Source of the DNA: Hominenteromicrobium mulieris
Lineage (GTDB): Bacteria; Bacillota; Clostridia; Oscillospirales; Acutalibacteraceae
Direction of reading: 5' to 3'
Assembly: GCA_021029595.1 (NCBI GenBank)
Contig: JAJJOY010000003.1
Location: 62,001-126,000 of the forward strand
DNA length: 64,000 nt
Below are positions 16,958 through 25,289 of this stretch, piece after piece. Position numbers and translations under genes: made by a program. Below the pieces are notes generated by a model, which was given only the letters and a program-made list of their open reading frames with translations, had not been told where the DNA came from and made no database searches. The first letter of the stretch is position 1. Every line of letters begins with the position of its first letter.

Positions 16958-16988
16958 TGCTCCCGATCATGCGACCGGGAGCACTTTT
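16958..16988. terminator. Bidirectional terminator
   Basis: 8-bp perfect stem TGCTCCCG/CGGGAGCA, extended by inner pairing, with T-run on the plus strand. Upstream, CCCGGGTATA and TATCCCGGG at about 16897-16939 form a further inverted repeat. Confidence 0.85.
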
Positions 16989-17021
16989 TATGCTTTAATA
17001 TGCGATTTTCAGAAGCAACTC

Positions 17022-18020
17022 TTACTTGGAAGCCTCTTCAACAGCAACAGCGCAAGCAACGGTTGCACCGACCATCGGGTTGTTGCCCATGCCGATGAGA
17101 CCCATCATCTCAACGTGTGCCGGAACAGAGGAGGAACCTGCGAACTGTGCATCGGAGTGCATACGGCCCATGGTATCGGTCATGCCGTAAGAGGAAGGAC
17201 CGGCAGCCATGTTATCCGGATGCAGCGTACGGCCTGTGCCGCCGCCGGAAGCAACGGAGAAGTACTTCACGCCGTTCTCATTGCACCACTTCTTGTAGGT
17301 ACCTGCAACCGGGTGCTGGAATCTGGTCGGGTTCGTGGAGTTACCGGTGATGGAAACGCCGACGTTCTCGAGCTTCATGATTGCAACGCCTTCCGGAACG
17401 TTATCTGCGCCGTAGCACTTAACGTCCGCACGCGGGCCGTTGGAATAAGCCTTTTCGCTGACAACCTTAACTTCTTCTGCGTACGGATCGAACTCGGTCT
17501 CAACATACGTAAAGCCGTTGATTCTGGAGATGATGAACGCAGCGTCCTTGCCGAGACCGTTGAGGATAACGCGCAGCGGCTTCGTTCTGACCTTGTTCGC
17601 GTTCAGAGCGATCTTGATAGCACCCTCAGCAGCCGCGAAGGACTCGTGGCCGGCAAGGAATGCGAAGCACTCGGTCTCCTCGGAAAGGAGCATTTTGCCC
17701 AGATTGCCGTGGCCGAGGCCGACCTTACGGTTTTCAGCAACAGAGCCCGGGATGCAGAATGCCTGCAGGCCGATGCCGATAGCGGCAGCAGCGTCAGCAG
17801 CCTTCGTGCAGCCCATCTTGATAGCAATCGCGCAGCCTACGGTGTAAGCCCACTTTGCGTTCTCAAAGCAGATCGGCTGTGTTTCCTGTACGATGGTGTA
17901 CGGGTCGATGCCCTTCTCTTCGCAGATGGTCTTGCACTCATCAATGGAATTGATGCCGTATTCTTTCAGGACGGAGAGGATTTTCGCCTCACGTCTCTCA
18001 TAACCTTCAAATGTAGCCAT
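17022..18020 (-). CDS. GGGtGRT protein (conserved, function unknown)
   Basis: 332 residues with the family-defining segment SVASGGGTGRTLHPDN and a C-terminal glycine-rich MGLIGMGNNPMVGATVA. Other notable parts are LGHGNLGKMLLSEETECFAF and ITGNSTNPTRFQHPVAGTYK. There is no signal peptide or membrane segment. AAGGAGGG precedes the ATG. It follows the NifU-like scaffold gene by 14 bp under one promoter, a pairing I recall as recurrent in gut clostridia. The family name is only the motif; no reaction is established. The cysteines and partner suggest an Fe-S-linked or PLP-free transfer activity, but this is inference. Confidence 0.85.
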   Translation of the reverse strand: MATFEGYERREAKILSVLKEYGINSIDECKTICEEKGIDPYTIVQETQPICFENAKWAYTVGCAIAIKMGCTKAADAAAAIGIGLQAFCIPGSVAENRKVGLGHGNLGKMLLSEETECFAFLAGHESFAAAEGAIKIALNANKVRTKPLRVILNGLGKDAAFIISRINGFTYVETEFDPYAEEVKVVSEKAYSNGPRADVKCYGADNVPEGVAIMKLENVGVSITGNSTNPTRFQHPVAGTYKKWCNENGVKYFSVASGGGTGRTLHPDNMAAGPSSYGMTDTMGRMHSDAQFAGSSSVPAHVEMMGLIGMGNNPMVGATVACAVAVEEASK

Positions 18021-18034
18021 TTCTCGTGCCCTCC

Positions 18035-18727
18035 TTATTCCTTGCGCGGGTCGATGTACTTAACGGCCTCATTGAATCTGCCGTATGTACCCATAGACTT
18101 CTTGTACGCCTCGTTCGGCTCCATGCCGGCCTTGATGAAGTCGGTCATCTTGCCGAGGGAAACGAACTCGTAGCCGATAACCTGGTCGTCAGCGTCGAGT
18201 GCCATTCTGGTGCAGTAGCCTTCGGTCATCTCAAGATAACGAACGCCCTTTGCCTTTGTGCCGTACATGGTACCGACCATGGAGCGTGCGCCCTTACCAA
18301 GGTCTTCCATGCCTGCGCCGATAACAAGACCGCCCTCGGAGAAAGCAGACTGGGAACGGCCATAAACGATCTGGAGGAACAGCTCGCGCATAGCGGTGTT
18401 AATCGCATCACATACAAGGTCCGTGTTCAGAGCTTCCATAACGGTCTTGCCCGGGAGGATCTCTGCTGCCATTGCAGCGGAGTGCGTCATGCCGGAGCAG
18501 CCGACGGTCTCAACGAGCGCTTCCTCAATGATGCCGTCCTTAACGTTCAGGGAGAGCTTGCAAGCGCCCTGCTGCGGTGCACACCAGCCTACACCGTGGG
18601 TGTAACCGGAAATGTCCTTAACTTCCTTTGCCTGTACCCACTTGCCCTCTTCCGGGATGGGAGCCGGACCGTGCTTCGGGCCCTTGGCTACAATACACAT
18701 CTCTTCCACTTCTTTGGAATAATTCAT
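18035..18727 (-). CDS. NifU/IscU-like iron-sulfur scaffold protein partnered with GGGtGRT
   Basis: 230 residues from ATG 18727 (AAAGGAG nine to ten bases upstream; the frame runs on to 18841 without support). The central part resembles an IscU/NifU N-terminal domain, with cysteines in VGWCAPQQGACKL, ETVGCSGMTHSAAMAAEIL and DLVCDAINTAMRELF in the order expected for scaffold ligands, plus a further Cys in TEGYCTRMALDAD. It is longer than IscU, with added N- and C-terminal segments. No IscS lies beside it. It probably holds or delivers a cluster to the GGGtGRT product. Confidence 0.82.
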   Translation of the reverse strand: MNYSKEVEEMCIVAKGPKHGPAPIPEEGKWVQAKEVKDISGYTHGVGWCAPQQGACKLSLNVKDGIIEEALVETVGCSGMTHSAAMAAEILPGKTVMEALNTDLVCDAINTAMRELFLQIVYGRSQSAFSEGGLVIGAGMEDLGKGARSMVGTMYGTKAKGVRYLEMTEGYCTRMALDADDQVIGYEFVSLGKMTDFIKAGMEPNEAYKKSMGTYGRFNEAVKYIDPRKE

Positions 18728-18839
18728 AAGTGGTACTCCTTTCGGTTCCAGTTTTATTTGGCAGACTTCGCGCAAAAGAGAGCCGCAGCGAAAAAGCGCC
18801 GCCCGCATCCCGCAAAAAGCCATTTTACTGATTTTCTTC

Positions 18840-18868
18840 ATTATAGCTTTTTTTCATGCGTTTCGCAA
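18840..18868 (-). promoter_or_regulatory. Sigma-A promoter of the NifU-like/GGGtGRT operon
   Basis: TTGCGA, 17 bp, TATAAT on the minus strand, about 115 bp upstream of the scaffold gene. Confidence 0.8.
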
Positions 18869-18910
18869 GGGGCAAAACACACATTTCGCGAAAAAAGCGC
18901 ACAATATACG

Positions 18911-18938
18911 CAAAAAGGAGCGCCGCAGCGCCCCTTTT
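18911..18938 (-). terminator. Terminator of the nucleotidyltransferase gene
   Basis: 10-bp stem with one imperfect pair and a four-base loop, T-run on the minus strand, 22 bp past the stop. Confidence 0.85.
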
Positions 18939-18959
18939 GTATCTTATTTCGGTTTGAAA

Positions 18960-19880
18960 TTACTTCCAAAGCGGGTCGGGATATGTGCCGTTTTGCATCA
19001 TCTCGGCAAGCGCCGCCATCACGACGGGCTTATCGGCCTTATACGTCACGCCGAACCACTTGTCCGCCGATTTTAAAACCGTCACGTCTGCCTTGCCGTC
19101 GCGAATCTGGTCGTTGACGACAAACGGCAGGAAGTATTCCGCTTTCAGTGGGTTCTTCGGTACATCGTTCTCAAGGAACGAGACGAAATCCTTTTTCAAT
19201 GCGTCTACAAAGTCCGGCGTAAAGCCCCACAGGTTCATGGAAACGGTCGTGTCCTCATCGAGCGCGTGCCACGTTGCGCCGTCGTCCTCGGTGTAAGCCG
19301 GGCCGTCCTCGCGCTTTTCAATGTGCGTGCGCTCCACGATGGTATCCAACACACCGTCTTTCTCCACGCATACGCCGCGTGCCACATGGCCGTTTTCGGT
19401 CAGCGTGTTTTTCAGATGGTAACCCACCATCGCCCAGTGTGCCTTTTCGCCGTTTTCCTTCACGTTCCGGAGGAACGCGCCGATCTTCTTAAACGCCTCG
19501 CCGCCATAGAAATCGTCTGCGTTGATGACGACAAACGGCGCATCAATGTGGTCGCGTGCCGCCAAAACGGCGTGGCCCGTGCCCCACGGCTTCTCGCGGC
19601 CTTCCGGCACCGTAAAGCCCTCCGGCAGGTCATCCAACTTCTGGAAAACATATTCGACCTGCACGTACTTCGATACGCGGTCGCCGATAACCTCTTTAAA
19701 GTCCTCAAAAAGCTGCTCCTTGATGATGAAGATTACCTTGGAAAAGCCCGCCTGCGCGGCATCAAAAACAGAAAAATCCATGATAATCTCGCCGTTTTTG
19801 CCAACGGGATCGATCTGCTTCAAGCCGCCGTAACGGCTGCCCATACCGGCCGCCATAACGACTAAAATCGGTTTTTTCAT
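18960..19880 (-). CDS. Sugar-phosphate nucleotidyltransferase family protein
   Basis: 306 residues with the nucleotidyltransferase A fold: VVMAAGMGSRYGGLKQIDPVG at the N-terminus (nucleotide loop and Lys), GTGHAVLAARD, and INADDFYGGEAF with the metal-binding Asp. It therefore probably makes an NDP-sugar or a related activated headgroup. The specificity cannot be read from sequence; it is not a canonical GalU or RmlA. ATG 19880 has AAAGGA upstream. It lies 73 bp behind the LCP gene, which hints at cell-wall polymer or exopolysaccharide precursors. Confidence 0.85.
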   Translation of the reverse strand: MKKPILVVMAAGMGSRYGGLKQIDPVGKNGEIIMDFSVFDAAQAGFSKVIFIIKEQLFEDFKEVIGDRVSKYVQVEYVFQKLDDLPEGFTVPEGREKPWGTGHAVLAARDHIDAPFVVINADDFYGGEAFKKIGAFLRNVKENGEKAHWAMVGYHLKNTLTENGHVARGVCVEKDGVLDTIVERTHIEKREDGPAYTEDDGATWHALDEDTTVSMNLWGFTPDFVDALKKDFVSFLENDVPKNPLKAEYFLPFVVNDQIRDGKADVTVLKSADKWFGVTYKADKPVVMAALAEMMQNGTYPDPLWK

Positions 19881-19953
19881 AGCTAAATTGTCCTTTCTCG
19901 TCTGCGGCATCACACCGCCATATGTACAGGTTCGGTCACGCGATCGTCAGGGG

Positions 19954-21039
19954 TCAGTTTTCATCCTCGTAAATAAATTCGTGGATATGCTGTGCCGCAA
20001 CATCGGTGTCATACGTCCACATCCAACCGCCGCCCTCGCAGTAATCGGAGGCATAGCCCTCCACATCACTCGGGATGGAAAGGCGCTCAATGTCAAAACC
20101 CGTCAGCGCAATCTGCGCCAGGCCGATCATCTTATCAAACGTCAAAGAAGTCTCGCAAAGCGGCGCAAGCTGTTGAATGATGCTCGGGTATTCAAGCTTG
20201 GAAATAGAACTTGCCTTGCTCAAGAGCGCAGAAAGCACTTCCTGCTGGCGTTCCACACGGCCGTTATCGTTGTCGATGGCACGAATACGCCCGTAAGCCA
20301 CAGCCTCGTCGCCGTTCAAGAGCACGCCATCGCCCGCCGAAAGCGGCGCATATGTAGAAACATCGCCTGCCATTGATTCAGGGGATTCCGCCGCCAACGC
20401 ATACATATTTTTGTTGATCTCACTGATTTCATCTTCCGTCAAATCAATATTCACACCGCCGAACGCATCCACAATCTTCGCCATGGAGGCAAAATTCACG
20501 GTCACGTAGCCCTGAATATCGAGGCCGAAGTTCTGGTTGATCGTGCGGATGGCCTGCTCCGGGCCACCGTACATATAGGCATGGTTCAGCTTATCATAGC
20601 CGGAATCATACGGACTGCCGTCGCCCATATACACGCGCACATCGCGCATGATGGACGTCAGCTTAACCTTGTGGTGCACGTTATCGATCGACATCACCAT
20701 AATGGCGTCGCTGCGCCCAGCAAAGGTACCGCCGTCGTAATCGCGGGCATCCACGCCGAACAGCGCAATATTCGTAATGCCCGCTTCCGATTTTGTTTCT
20801 TCGGAAATACCGAGTTCCGTCTTGTCTTTCGTGATGGTCGTCGTCTTCAGGTCGCCCAAAAGCACCGTGGAAGCGTAGATCATCACGCCGCCCACCAGCA
20901 CCAAAATAACGCAGATGAAGCTCAAAAAGACCTTAAGGCCCGTCCGTTTTTTCTTTTTTTGATTTTTCTTATACGCCTGCTTTGAGGAGTAACTGGAAAT
21001 ATCCTGAAACTCATCGCGGCGTTGTTTTCTTTTCGCCAT
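19954..21039 (-). CDS. LytR-CpsA-Psr family protein
   Basis: 361 residues: basic cytoplasmic start, one membrane anchor (VFLSFICVILVLVGGVMIYAS, about residues 38-58 of the preferred frame), then the extracellular LCP domain with ITNIALFGVDARD, GRSDAIMVMSID, LTSIMRDVRVYMGD, KLNHAYMYGGPEQAIRTI and YGRIRAIDNDNGRVERQQEV. These carry the conserved Arg/Asp residues for pyrophosphate-lipid binding. LCP enzymes transfer wall teichoic acid or other glycopolymers to peptidoglycan. ATG 21039 with GGAGG upstream is chosen over 21060. Confidence 0.94.
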   Translation of the reverse strand: MAKRKQRRDEFQDISSYSSKQAYKKNQKKKKRTGLKVFLSFICVILVLVGGVMIYASTVLLGDLKTTTITKDKTELGISEETKSEAGITNIALFGVDARDYDGGTFAGRSDAIMVMSIDNVHHKVKLTSIMRDVRVYMGDGSPYDSGYDKLNHAYMYGGPEQAIRTINQNFGLDIQGYVTVNFASMAKIVDAFGGVNIDLTEDEISEINKNMYALAAESPESMAGDVSTYAPLSAGDGVLLNGDEAVAYGRIRAIDNDNGRVERQQEVLSALLSKASSISKLEYPSIIQQLAPLCETSLTFDKMIGLAQIALTGFDIERLSIPSDVEGYASDYCEGGGWMWTYDTDVAAQHIHEFIYEDEN

Positions 21040-21114
21040 AAAAGCCTCCGTCTCGGCCAAAGGCCGGATGTCTTTATCTTATAAATTATATTCCCATAAC
21101 CTCGTTTCGTCAAT

Positions 21115-21531
21115 TTACTTTTTCTTACGAAAAACGACCAGTTTGCTTAAAATATAATTTGCAAGGATCACAAAAACGTTCGCAACGAGCTTCACAATCT
21201 TATCGTTCACGTGCAGCAGATCCACACCGATGAACATCATGCCCATTTCCATAAGACCGGACGCAATACGGCTCGCAAAAAATTTCGCCGCCTCCGTCAA
21301 AATCGGCACAAAGCCGTGCGCACGGCTCTCAAACACCCACTTGCGGTTCGTCACATACGCAAAGGTAACTGAAAGCACCCACGAAAGCGCTGTCGATACC
21401 ATGTACGGGATGTGCAGAAAATCCGTAAAGATCCAGTAAGAAGCGTAGCTCACGACCGTCGTAAGCACGCCGAACACCACGTACAAAACCGGCTCTTTGT
21501 ATTTTATAAGCAGTTCTTTGATTTTTCCCAT
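21115..21531 (-). CDS. GtrA-like family membrane protein
   Basis: 138 residues with four hydrophobic helices and the family pattern (VFGVLTTVVSYASYWIF, VTFAYVTNRKWVFES, ANVFVILANYILSKLVVF). GtrA-like proteins are thought to move lipid-linked sugars across the membrane. It lies between trxB and the LCP gene, probably read from the trxB promoter, and fits with the glycopolymer genes downstream. Confidence 0.9.
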   Translation of the reverse strand: MGKIKELLIKYKEPVLYVVFGVLTTVVSYASYWIFTDFLHIPYMVSTALSWVLSVTFAYVTNRKWVFESRAHGFVPILTEAAKFFASRIASGLMEMGMMFIGVDLLHVNDKIVKLVANVFVILANYILSKLVVFRKKK

Positions 21532-21574
21532 ATTTTCTATCCTTTATGTTTCGGGCAAAGCGCCCTCTTCTTTC

Positions 21575-22504
21575 TTATGATAAATATTCTTCCACGCCGT
21601 GCGCCGCCACCGCGCCGTCCGCAGCCGCCGTCACGATTTGCCGCAGCGTCTTTTTACGACAGTCGCCCGCAGCAAACACACCCGGAACGTTCGTCTTCGT
21701 GCTCTCGCCCGCCATAAAATACCCGTTTTCGTCAAGGTCAAGAATATCACGTACGAAGCCCGTCGCCGGCACATTGCCCACCGCCACAAACACGCCGTTC
21801 ACCGCAATCTCGCACACCTCGTCCGTCTTTACATTGCGCAGACGCAGCCCGCCGACTTTTCCGTCTTTTTCGAGGATCTCATCCGTCACCGTATCGAAAA
21901 CGATCTCGATATTTGGCTTATCGAGCTTCTTCTCATAGCTCTTTGAAGCGCGCAGGCGGTCTCTTCTGTGGATGAGATATACCTTTTTGCACATCGCGGA
22001 GAGAAAGGCCGCATCGCCCGCCGCCGTGTCACCGCCGCCAATGACCGCAACCGTCTTATCTTTATAAAACGCGCCGTCGCATGTCGCGCAATAGGAAACG
22101 CCCTTGCCGCGCAAAGCGTCTTCGTTCGGCAAGCCGAGCGTCCTCGGTGCCGCACCGGGTGCCAAAACGACGCTTTTCGCGCGGTAAGCCGTGCCGTCTT
22201 CCGTCTCCAGAATTTTCACATCACCGTCTAACCGCAGTACCTTAACGTTGCCGTAGGTCTGCTTCGCGCCAAAGCGCTCCGCCTGCTTTTTCATGTTCAT
22301 CGTCAGTGTAAACCCGTCCACCGCCTCCGGGAAGCCGGGGTAATTTTCAATTTCATTCGAGGTCACCATTTGACCGCCGGGGATGTATTTTTCCAGCACC
22401 AGCGTCTCGTAGCCCGCGCGGGCGCAGTACAGTGCCGCCGTAAGCCCCGCAGGGCCGGAACCCACTACAATCACGTCATAGGCCTTTTCCATGTTTTCGC
22501 TCAT
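21575..22504 (-). CDS. trxB: Thioredoxin reductase
   Basis: 309-residue NADPH-dependent flavoenzyme that reduces thioredoxin. FAD loop VVGSGPAGLTAALY (residues 14-27), redox centre CATC at 139-142 in VSYCATCDGAFYKD, NADPH loop VIGGGDTAAGDAAFL and the C-terminal GVFAAGDCR are all intact. AAGGAG precedes the ATG. It could serve a ferredoxin- or NADPH-linked thiol system; no thioredoxin gene is adjacent. Confidence 0.96.
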   Translation of the reverse strand: MSENMEKAYDVIVVGSGPAGLTAALYCARAGYETLVLEKYIPGGQMVTSNEIENYPGFPEAVDGFTLTMNMKKQAERFGAKQTYGNVKVLRLDGDVKILETEDGTAYRAKSVVLAPGAAPRTLGLPNEDALRGKGVSYCATCDGAFYKDKTVAVIGGGDTAAGDAAFLSAMCKKVYLIHRRDRLRASKSYEKKLDKPNIEIVFDTVTDEILEKDGKVGGLRLRNVKTDEVCEIAVNGVFVAVGNVPATGFVRDILDLDENGYFMAGESTKTNVPGVFAAGDCRKKTLRQIVTAAADGAVAAHGVEEYLS

Positions 22505-22567
22505 AAGTCACCGCTCCTTTTCCTGATGAAGTGCAGCTTTTCTGCATACCGTCTTGCGAACATCGTT

Positions 22568-22596
22568 AGTATAGCACATTCTCCCGAAAAATACAA
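22568..22596 (-). promoter_or_regulatory. Sigma-A promoter of trxB
   Basis: TTGTAT, 17 bp, TATACT on the minus strand, about 65 bp upstream of the start. Confidence 0.8.
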
Positions 22597-22740
22597 TTCC
22601 GTGCGGCGCGAAAGAGTTTTCTACCGCAAAGCGACACGCAGTCGAAAACTTTATCAAAATCAAATACATACTCCCGTTCTCCTACTTAAACCAAAAAACA
22701 CGCAAACCGCGCTCCTTACACGACATCCCTCCTATCGCAC

Positions 22741-22780
22741 AAAACAAAAGAGGCTCTTTCAGCATCCCGAAAAAGCCTCT
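22741..22780 (-). terminator. Intrinsic terminator of the large ncRNA
   Basis: 12-base arms (22749-22760 with 22769-22780, near-perfect) and a TTTTGTTTT tract on the minus strand. No minus-strand protein gene precedes it. Confidence 0.85.
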
Positions 22781-23650
22781 CGTTCTTTACTTTTTATTGC
22801 ACATCTTGTGCGGTGTACGCTCAGCGCACACATCTCATGTTAATTTAAACTGATACTAATACATCGGACTTTCCTCTGCTTGAAACCATCGGTCTCTTTT
22901 TATACCTGCACTCTGCATTACTTTCAGAATGTCGTCGGTCTTTCAGAGTTTATCATTTGTGCATTGGACACAACTCCATGTATATTCTCAAAACTGTATT
23001 TGATTTTTTCTTTGGCGTTTTCCGCCTGTCCTTACACACGTCCGTACACTTTGTACAGCCCATGTATAATTCTATATGTTAATTTCGACCTACTTATCTT
23101 TGCTGTACCACGAAAACCTTTTTGGGACTCGCTTTTGCGATCCCGCGCTTTCATAAAGCTTGAAACACTCGTGTGCAAATATTCAGTCTACTTCAGGGAT
23201 CCGAGGCGCAACGCACCACGGATCTTCTGCTGCTGAGGTTCAGTAGCCATTGGCCTCACCCGCTTTCTTTCAATAGATTTGCCTTTGCGGCTCATGCAGC
23301 TTTGCCTCTTTTCACGTTTTGCCTGTTTCCACATGTTCAAAACGTACGGCTGCTTCTTTATTTATGTTCCCGTTTCTCCGCTTCGGCTTTTTGTCCCTTT
23401 GTACCGGCACATTCTTAAAAGCCTACTTATCTCTTTCATCACATTTCCCGGAAGCCGAAGAACATTTGAAGCTCCGCCTTTGCAAATACTGCCTCAAGAG
23501 TTTCCTCCGCGCCTTTCTCTCTCCCCTTCGGAATACTTTCCGCGCGCTGAACCGCTTCGATCTTTTACCGAGACTTTTTTGAGCCTCCACCAAGAAAACC
23601 TCTTACGGTTTTCCCGATCTACTTTGCGTTCTGGAGTTCTTTCTCTTTTC
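22741..23650 (-). ncRNA. Candidate large structured non-coding RNA, about 910 nt
   Basis: A consensus promoter (23657-23685) and an intrinsic terminator (22741-22780) bound this stretch on the minus strand, yet no minus-strand reading frame of 60 codons or more lies between them. The transcript is purine-rich. Local hairpins are frequent: 23594-23613 (7 bp), 23124-23144, 23198-23224 (GATCCG/CGGATC closing a second stem), 22813-22831 (8 bp with one wobble), 22799-22811 (5 bp, perfect). Motifs recur within it: GATAAGTAGG at about 23090 and 23425, and AAATTAACAT twice. It does not show RNase P, tmRNA or SRP signatures in the right places, though a GAGGAAAGTCC string occurs near the 3' end. Size suggests comparison with ROOL, GOLLD and OLE; I cannot assign a family. 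Confidence 0.65.
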
Positions 23651-23656
23651 ACCTAT

Positions 23657-23685
23657 ATATTAGCACCATCCGTCTACTTTGTCAA
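23657..23685 (-). promoter_or_regulatory. Strong sigma-A promoter of the large ncRNA
   Basis: TTGACA, 17 bp, TAATAT on the minus strand; predicted start near 23650. It is back to back with the DUF1292 promoter. Confidence 0.85.
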
Positions 23686-23742
23686 CAGTTTTTTTGAAGA
23701 TTTTATTTTTTATTTGTATATTCTGTTTTCGCAAAATGAAGC

Positions 23743-23771
23743 TTGACATTCTTCCGCATTCACGATACAAT
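23743..23771 (+). promoter_or_regulatory. Sigma-A promoter of the DUF1292 gene
   Basis: TTGACA, 17 bp, TACAAT on the plus strand, about 100 bp upstream of the start. Confidence 0.85.
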
Positions 23772-23872
23772 TATTCTTGCAGGCAAAAGCAATGGGCTTA
23801 TTTTCCACAGCTTTTCTGCTCCGCCGCATAAATTACAGAACGGCGAATATACTGAGAAAGAAGGCTTTTCCC

Positions 23873-24184
23873 ATGAGTATAGACAACAATCAGGAATACG
23901 AAGCAGAGCTCATCACCCTCATCGACGATGAAGGCACGGAGCACGAATTTGAGATCATCGACGAACTCGAGAACGATGACGGCTACTTTATGGCACTTGT
24001 CCCCACTCTGCGCGACGCCCAAAGCGAAGTTGCAGACGCAGATGAGTACTACATCTTTGAAGTCGTAGAAGACGAGAACGGCGAAGAGCAGCTTTGCGAG
24101 ATCGAAGACGACGACCTGCTGGATAAGCTCGCCGAAATTTTCGAGACCCGCTATGCACAGGCTATGGAGGAAGAAGAGGAGTAA
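23873..24184 (+). CDS. DUF1292 family acidic protein
   Basis: 103 residues, strongly acidic, ending in a run of glutamates. The family pattern is clear: ITLIDDEGTEHEFEIIDELE, then YFMALVPT and EYYIFEVVEDENGEEQLCEIED. Such proteins are small and cytoplasmic, common in Firmicutes next to the Holliday-junction resolvase-like yrrK cluster, which is not the case here. Function unknown. The start at 23873 (weak GAAGG upstream) matches the usual N-terminus; the longer frame begins in non-conserved sequence. 6S RNA follows 30 bp downstream, possibly on the same transcript. Confidence 0.88.
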   Translation: MSIDNNQEYEAELITLIDDEGTEHEFEIIDELENDDGYFMALVPTLRDAQSEVADADEYYIFEVVEDENGEEQLCEIEDDDLLDKLAEIFETRYAQAMEEEEE

Positions 24185-24213
24185 TTTTCTTTCCCCGTTC
24201 AAGATCATGTAAA

Positions 24214-24415
24214 GACACCTGCCCGATGCGCGGACCGTGCAAAATAACCCTACACTCAACTTTTAGGGAGCTCGGCTCCGCAGGCGGACTGCAGACCTCC
24301 CGGCCCGGCTTGACCGGATACCGGAGGAAGGGAGCGCGAAACCTGCGGGAGGGCACCCACCTGCTTATTACGTAGCAGGTTATTGAGAGCACGTTACGGT
24401 CGGGCGGGGTTTTTT
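24214..24415 (+). ncRNA. ssrS: 6S RNA
   Basis: The RNA folds as a long rod, as 6S does. A closing stem pairs CCTGCCCGA (24218-24226) with TCGGGCGGG (24400-24408). CTCCGCAGG pairs with CCTGCGGGAG, and nested C/G stems form the terminal arm. Unpaired strands opposite each other (around 24240-24265 and 24350-24390) form the central bubble. The 3' side carries GGGCACCCACCTGC with a GCAGGTTA hairpin, a motif I associate with 6S RNAs. T6 follows the closing stem. 6S binds the sigma-A holoenzyme in stationary phase. End points are approximate. Confidence 0.82.
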
Positions 24416-24426
24416 ATGCCCATTTC

Positions 24427-24450
24427 AAGGCGGTGAAAACCGCCTTTTTT
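24427..24450 (+). terminator. Intrinsic terminator after 6S RNA
   Basis: Perfect 8-bp stem AAGGCGGT/ACCGCCTT with a GAAA loop and T6. Confidence 0.88.
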
Positions 24451-24551
24451 CATACTTTACACACCTTTTTCTGTGCTTTTCTTTTGGAAACGGTTGTATT
24501 TTGCAAATTTTGCCGCATTTGGGTGCGGTAGCAAAGAAGGAGAAGGTCATC

Positions 24552-25289
24552 ATGACCAGAAAACAGTATTTTTCAAGCGGACTCAAAGACGGCATGCCCA
24601 TTTGCTTCGGGTACTTTGCCGTTTCGTTCGCGTTTGGCATTCAGGCCGCGGGCATCGGACTTTCGGTGTTTGAAGCCTCCGTACTCTCCGCCCTAAACGT
24701 CACCTCCGCCGGGCAATTCGCAGCACTCGCCATCATCGCATCGGGCGCGTCGCTCATCGAGCTCGCATTCACGCAACTCATCATCAACCTGCGGTATTTT
24801 CTCATGTCGTGTGCGCTCTCGCAAAAGCTCTCGCCAAGCCTGCCCCTTGGGCACCGCCTCGGCATCGCCTACGGCATGACGGATGAGATCTTCGCCGTCA
24901 GCGTCAGCCAAAGGGAGCCTCTCTCACCATTTTACAGCTATGGGCTCATCGCCGTCGCCATTCCGGGCTGGGTGCTCGGCACGGCACTCGGCGCGGCGGC
25001 GGGCAACATTCTGCCGACCGTTTTGACGAACGCGCTCGGCATCGCGATCTACGGTATGTTCATTGCCATCATCCTGCCGCCTGCAAAAGAGAACCGCGTT
25101 GTCGCCGGTGTGGTCGTCCTTTCCATGGTGCTTTCCGCACTGTTCACGTATCTGCCGGTGCTGTGCAACATTTCCTCGGGCTTCCGCATCATTGTCATCA
25201 CGCTTATCACCGCAGGCGGTGCAGCACTGCTGTTCCCCATCCCGGATGAGCCCGCAGAACCGGAAAAGGAGATGCCGCATGAGGGTTGA
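24552..25289 (+). CDS. azlC: AzlC family branched-chain amino acid exporter subunit
   Basis: 245 residues with about six hydrophobic helices; family features include DGMPICFGYFAVSFAFG at the N-terminus, LIELAFTQLIINLRYFLMS, and IAYGMTDEIFAVS. AzlC and AzlD together export branched-chain amino acids. ATG 24552 is preceded by AGAAGGAG. Its last 11 bases overlap azlD, so the two subunits are coupled. Confidence 0.93.
   Translation: MTRKQYFSSGLKDGMPICFGYFAVSFAFGIQAAGIGLSVFEASVLSALNVTSAGQFAALAIIASGASLIELAFTQLIINLRYFLMSCALSQKLSPSLPLGHRLGIAYGMTDEIFAVSVSQREPLSPFYSYGLIAVAIPGWVLGTALGAAAGNILPTVLTNALGIAIYGMFIAIILPPAKENRVVAGVVVLSMVLSALFTYLPVLCNISSGFRIIVITLITAGGAALLFPIPDEPAEPEKEMPHEG

Noticed and set aside
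17115..19117. Long plus-strand frames opposite the GGGtGRT and scaffold genes
   Set aside because: Antisense shadows of high-GC coding sequence; no start signals or domains.
22860..22890. GAGGAAAGTCC string in the large RNA, as in RNase P RNA
   Set aside because: In RNase P RNA this motif is near the 5' end and paired with other conserved regions that are absent; here it is about 120 nt from the 3' end.
22880..23746. Plus-strand ORFs rich in Phe, Leu and Ser across 22.9-23.7 kb
   Set aside because: They are by-products of a pyrimidine-rich strand: no ribosome sites, no plus-strand promoter, no recognisable protein, and they lie opposite the candidate ncRNA.
24214..24415. SRP RNA (4.5S) as an alternative identity for the 6S RNA
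   Set aside because: A GGAAGGGAGC string is suggestive, but the SRP apical-loop consensus is not present and the long closing stem with central bubble fits 6S.
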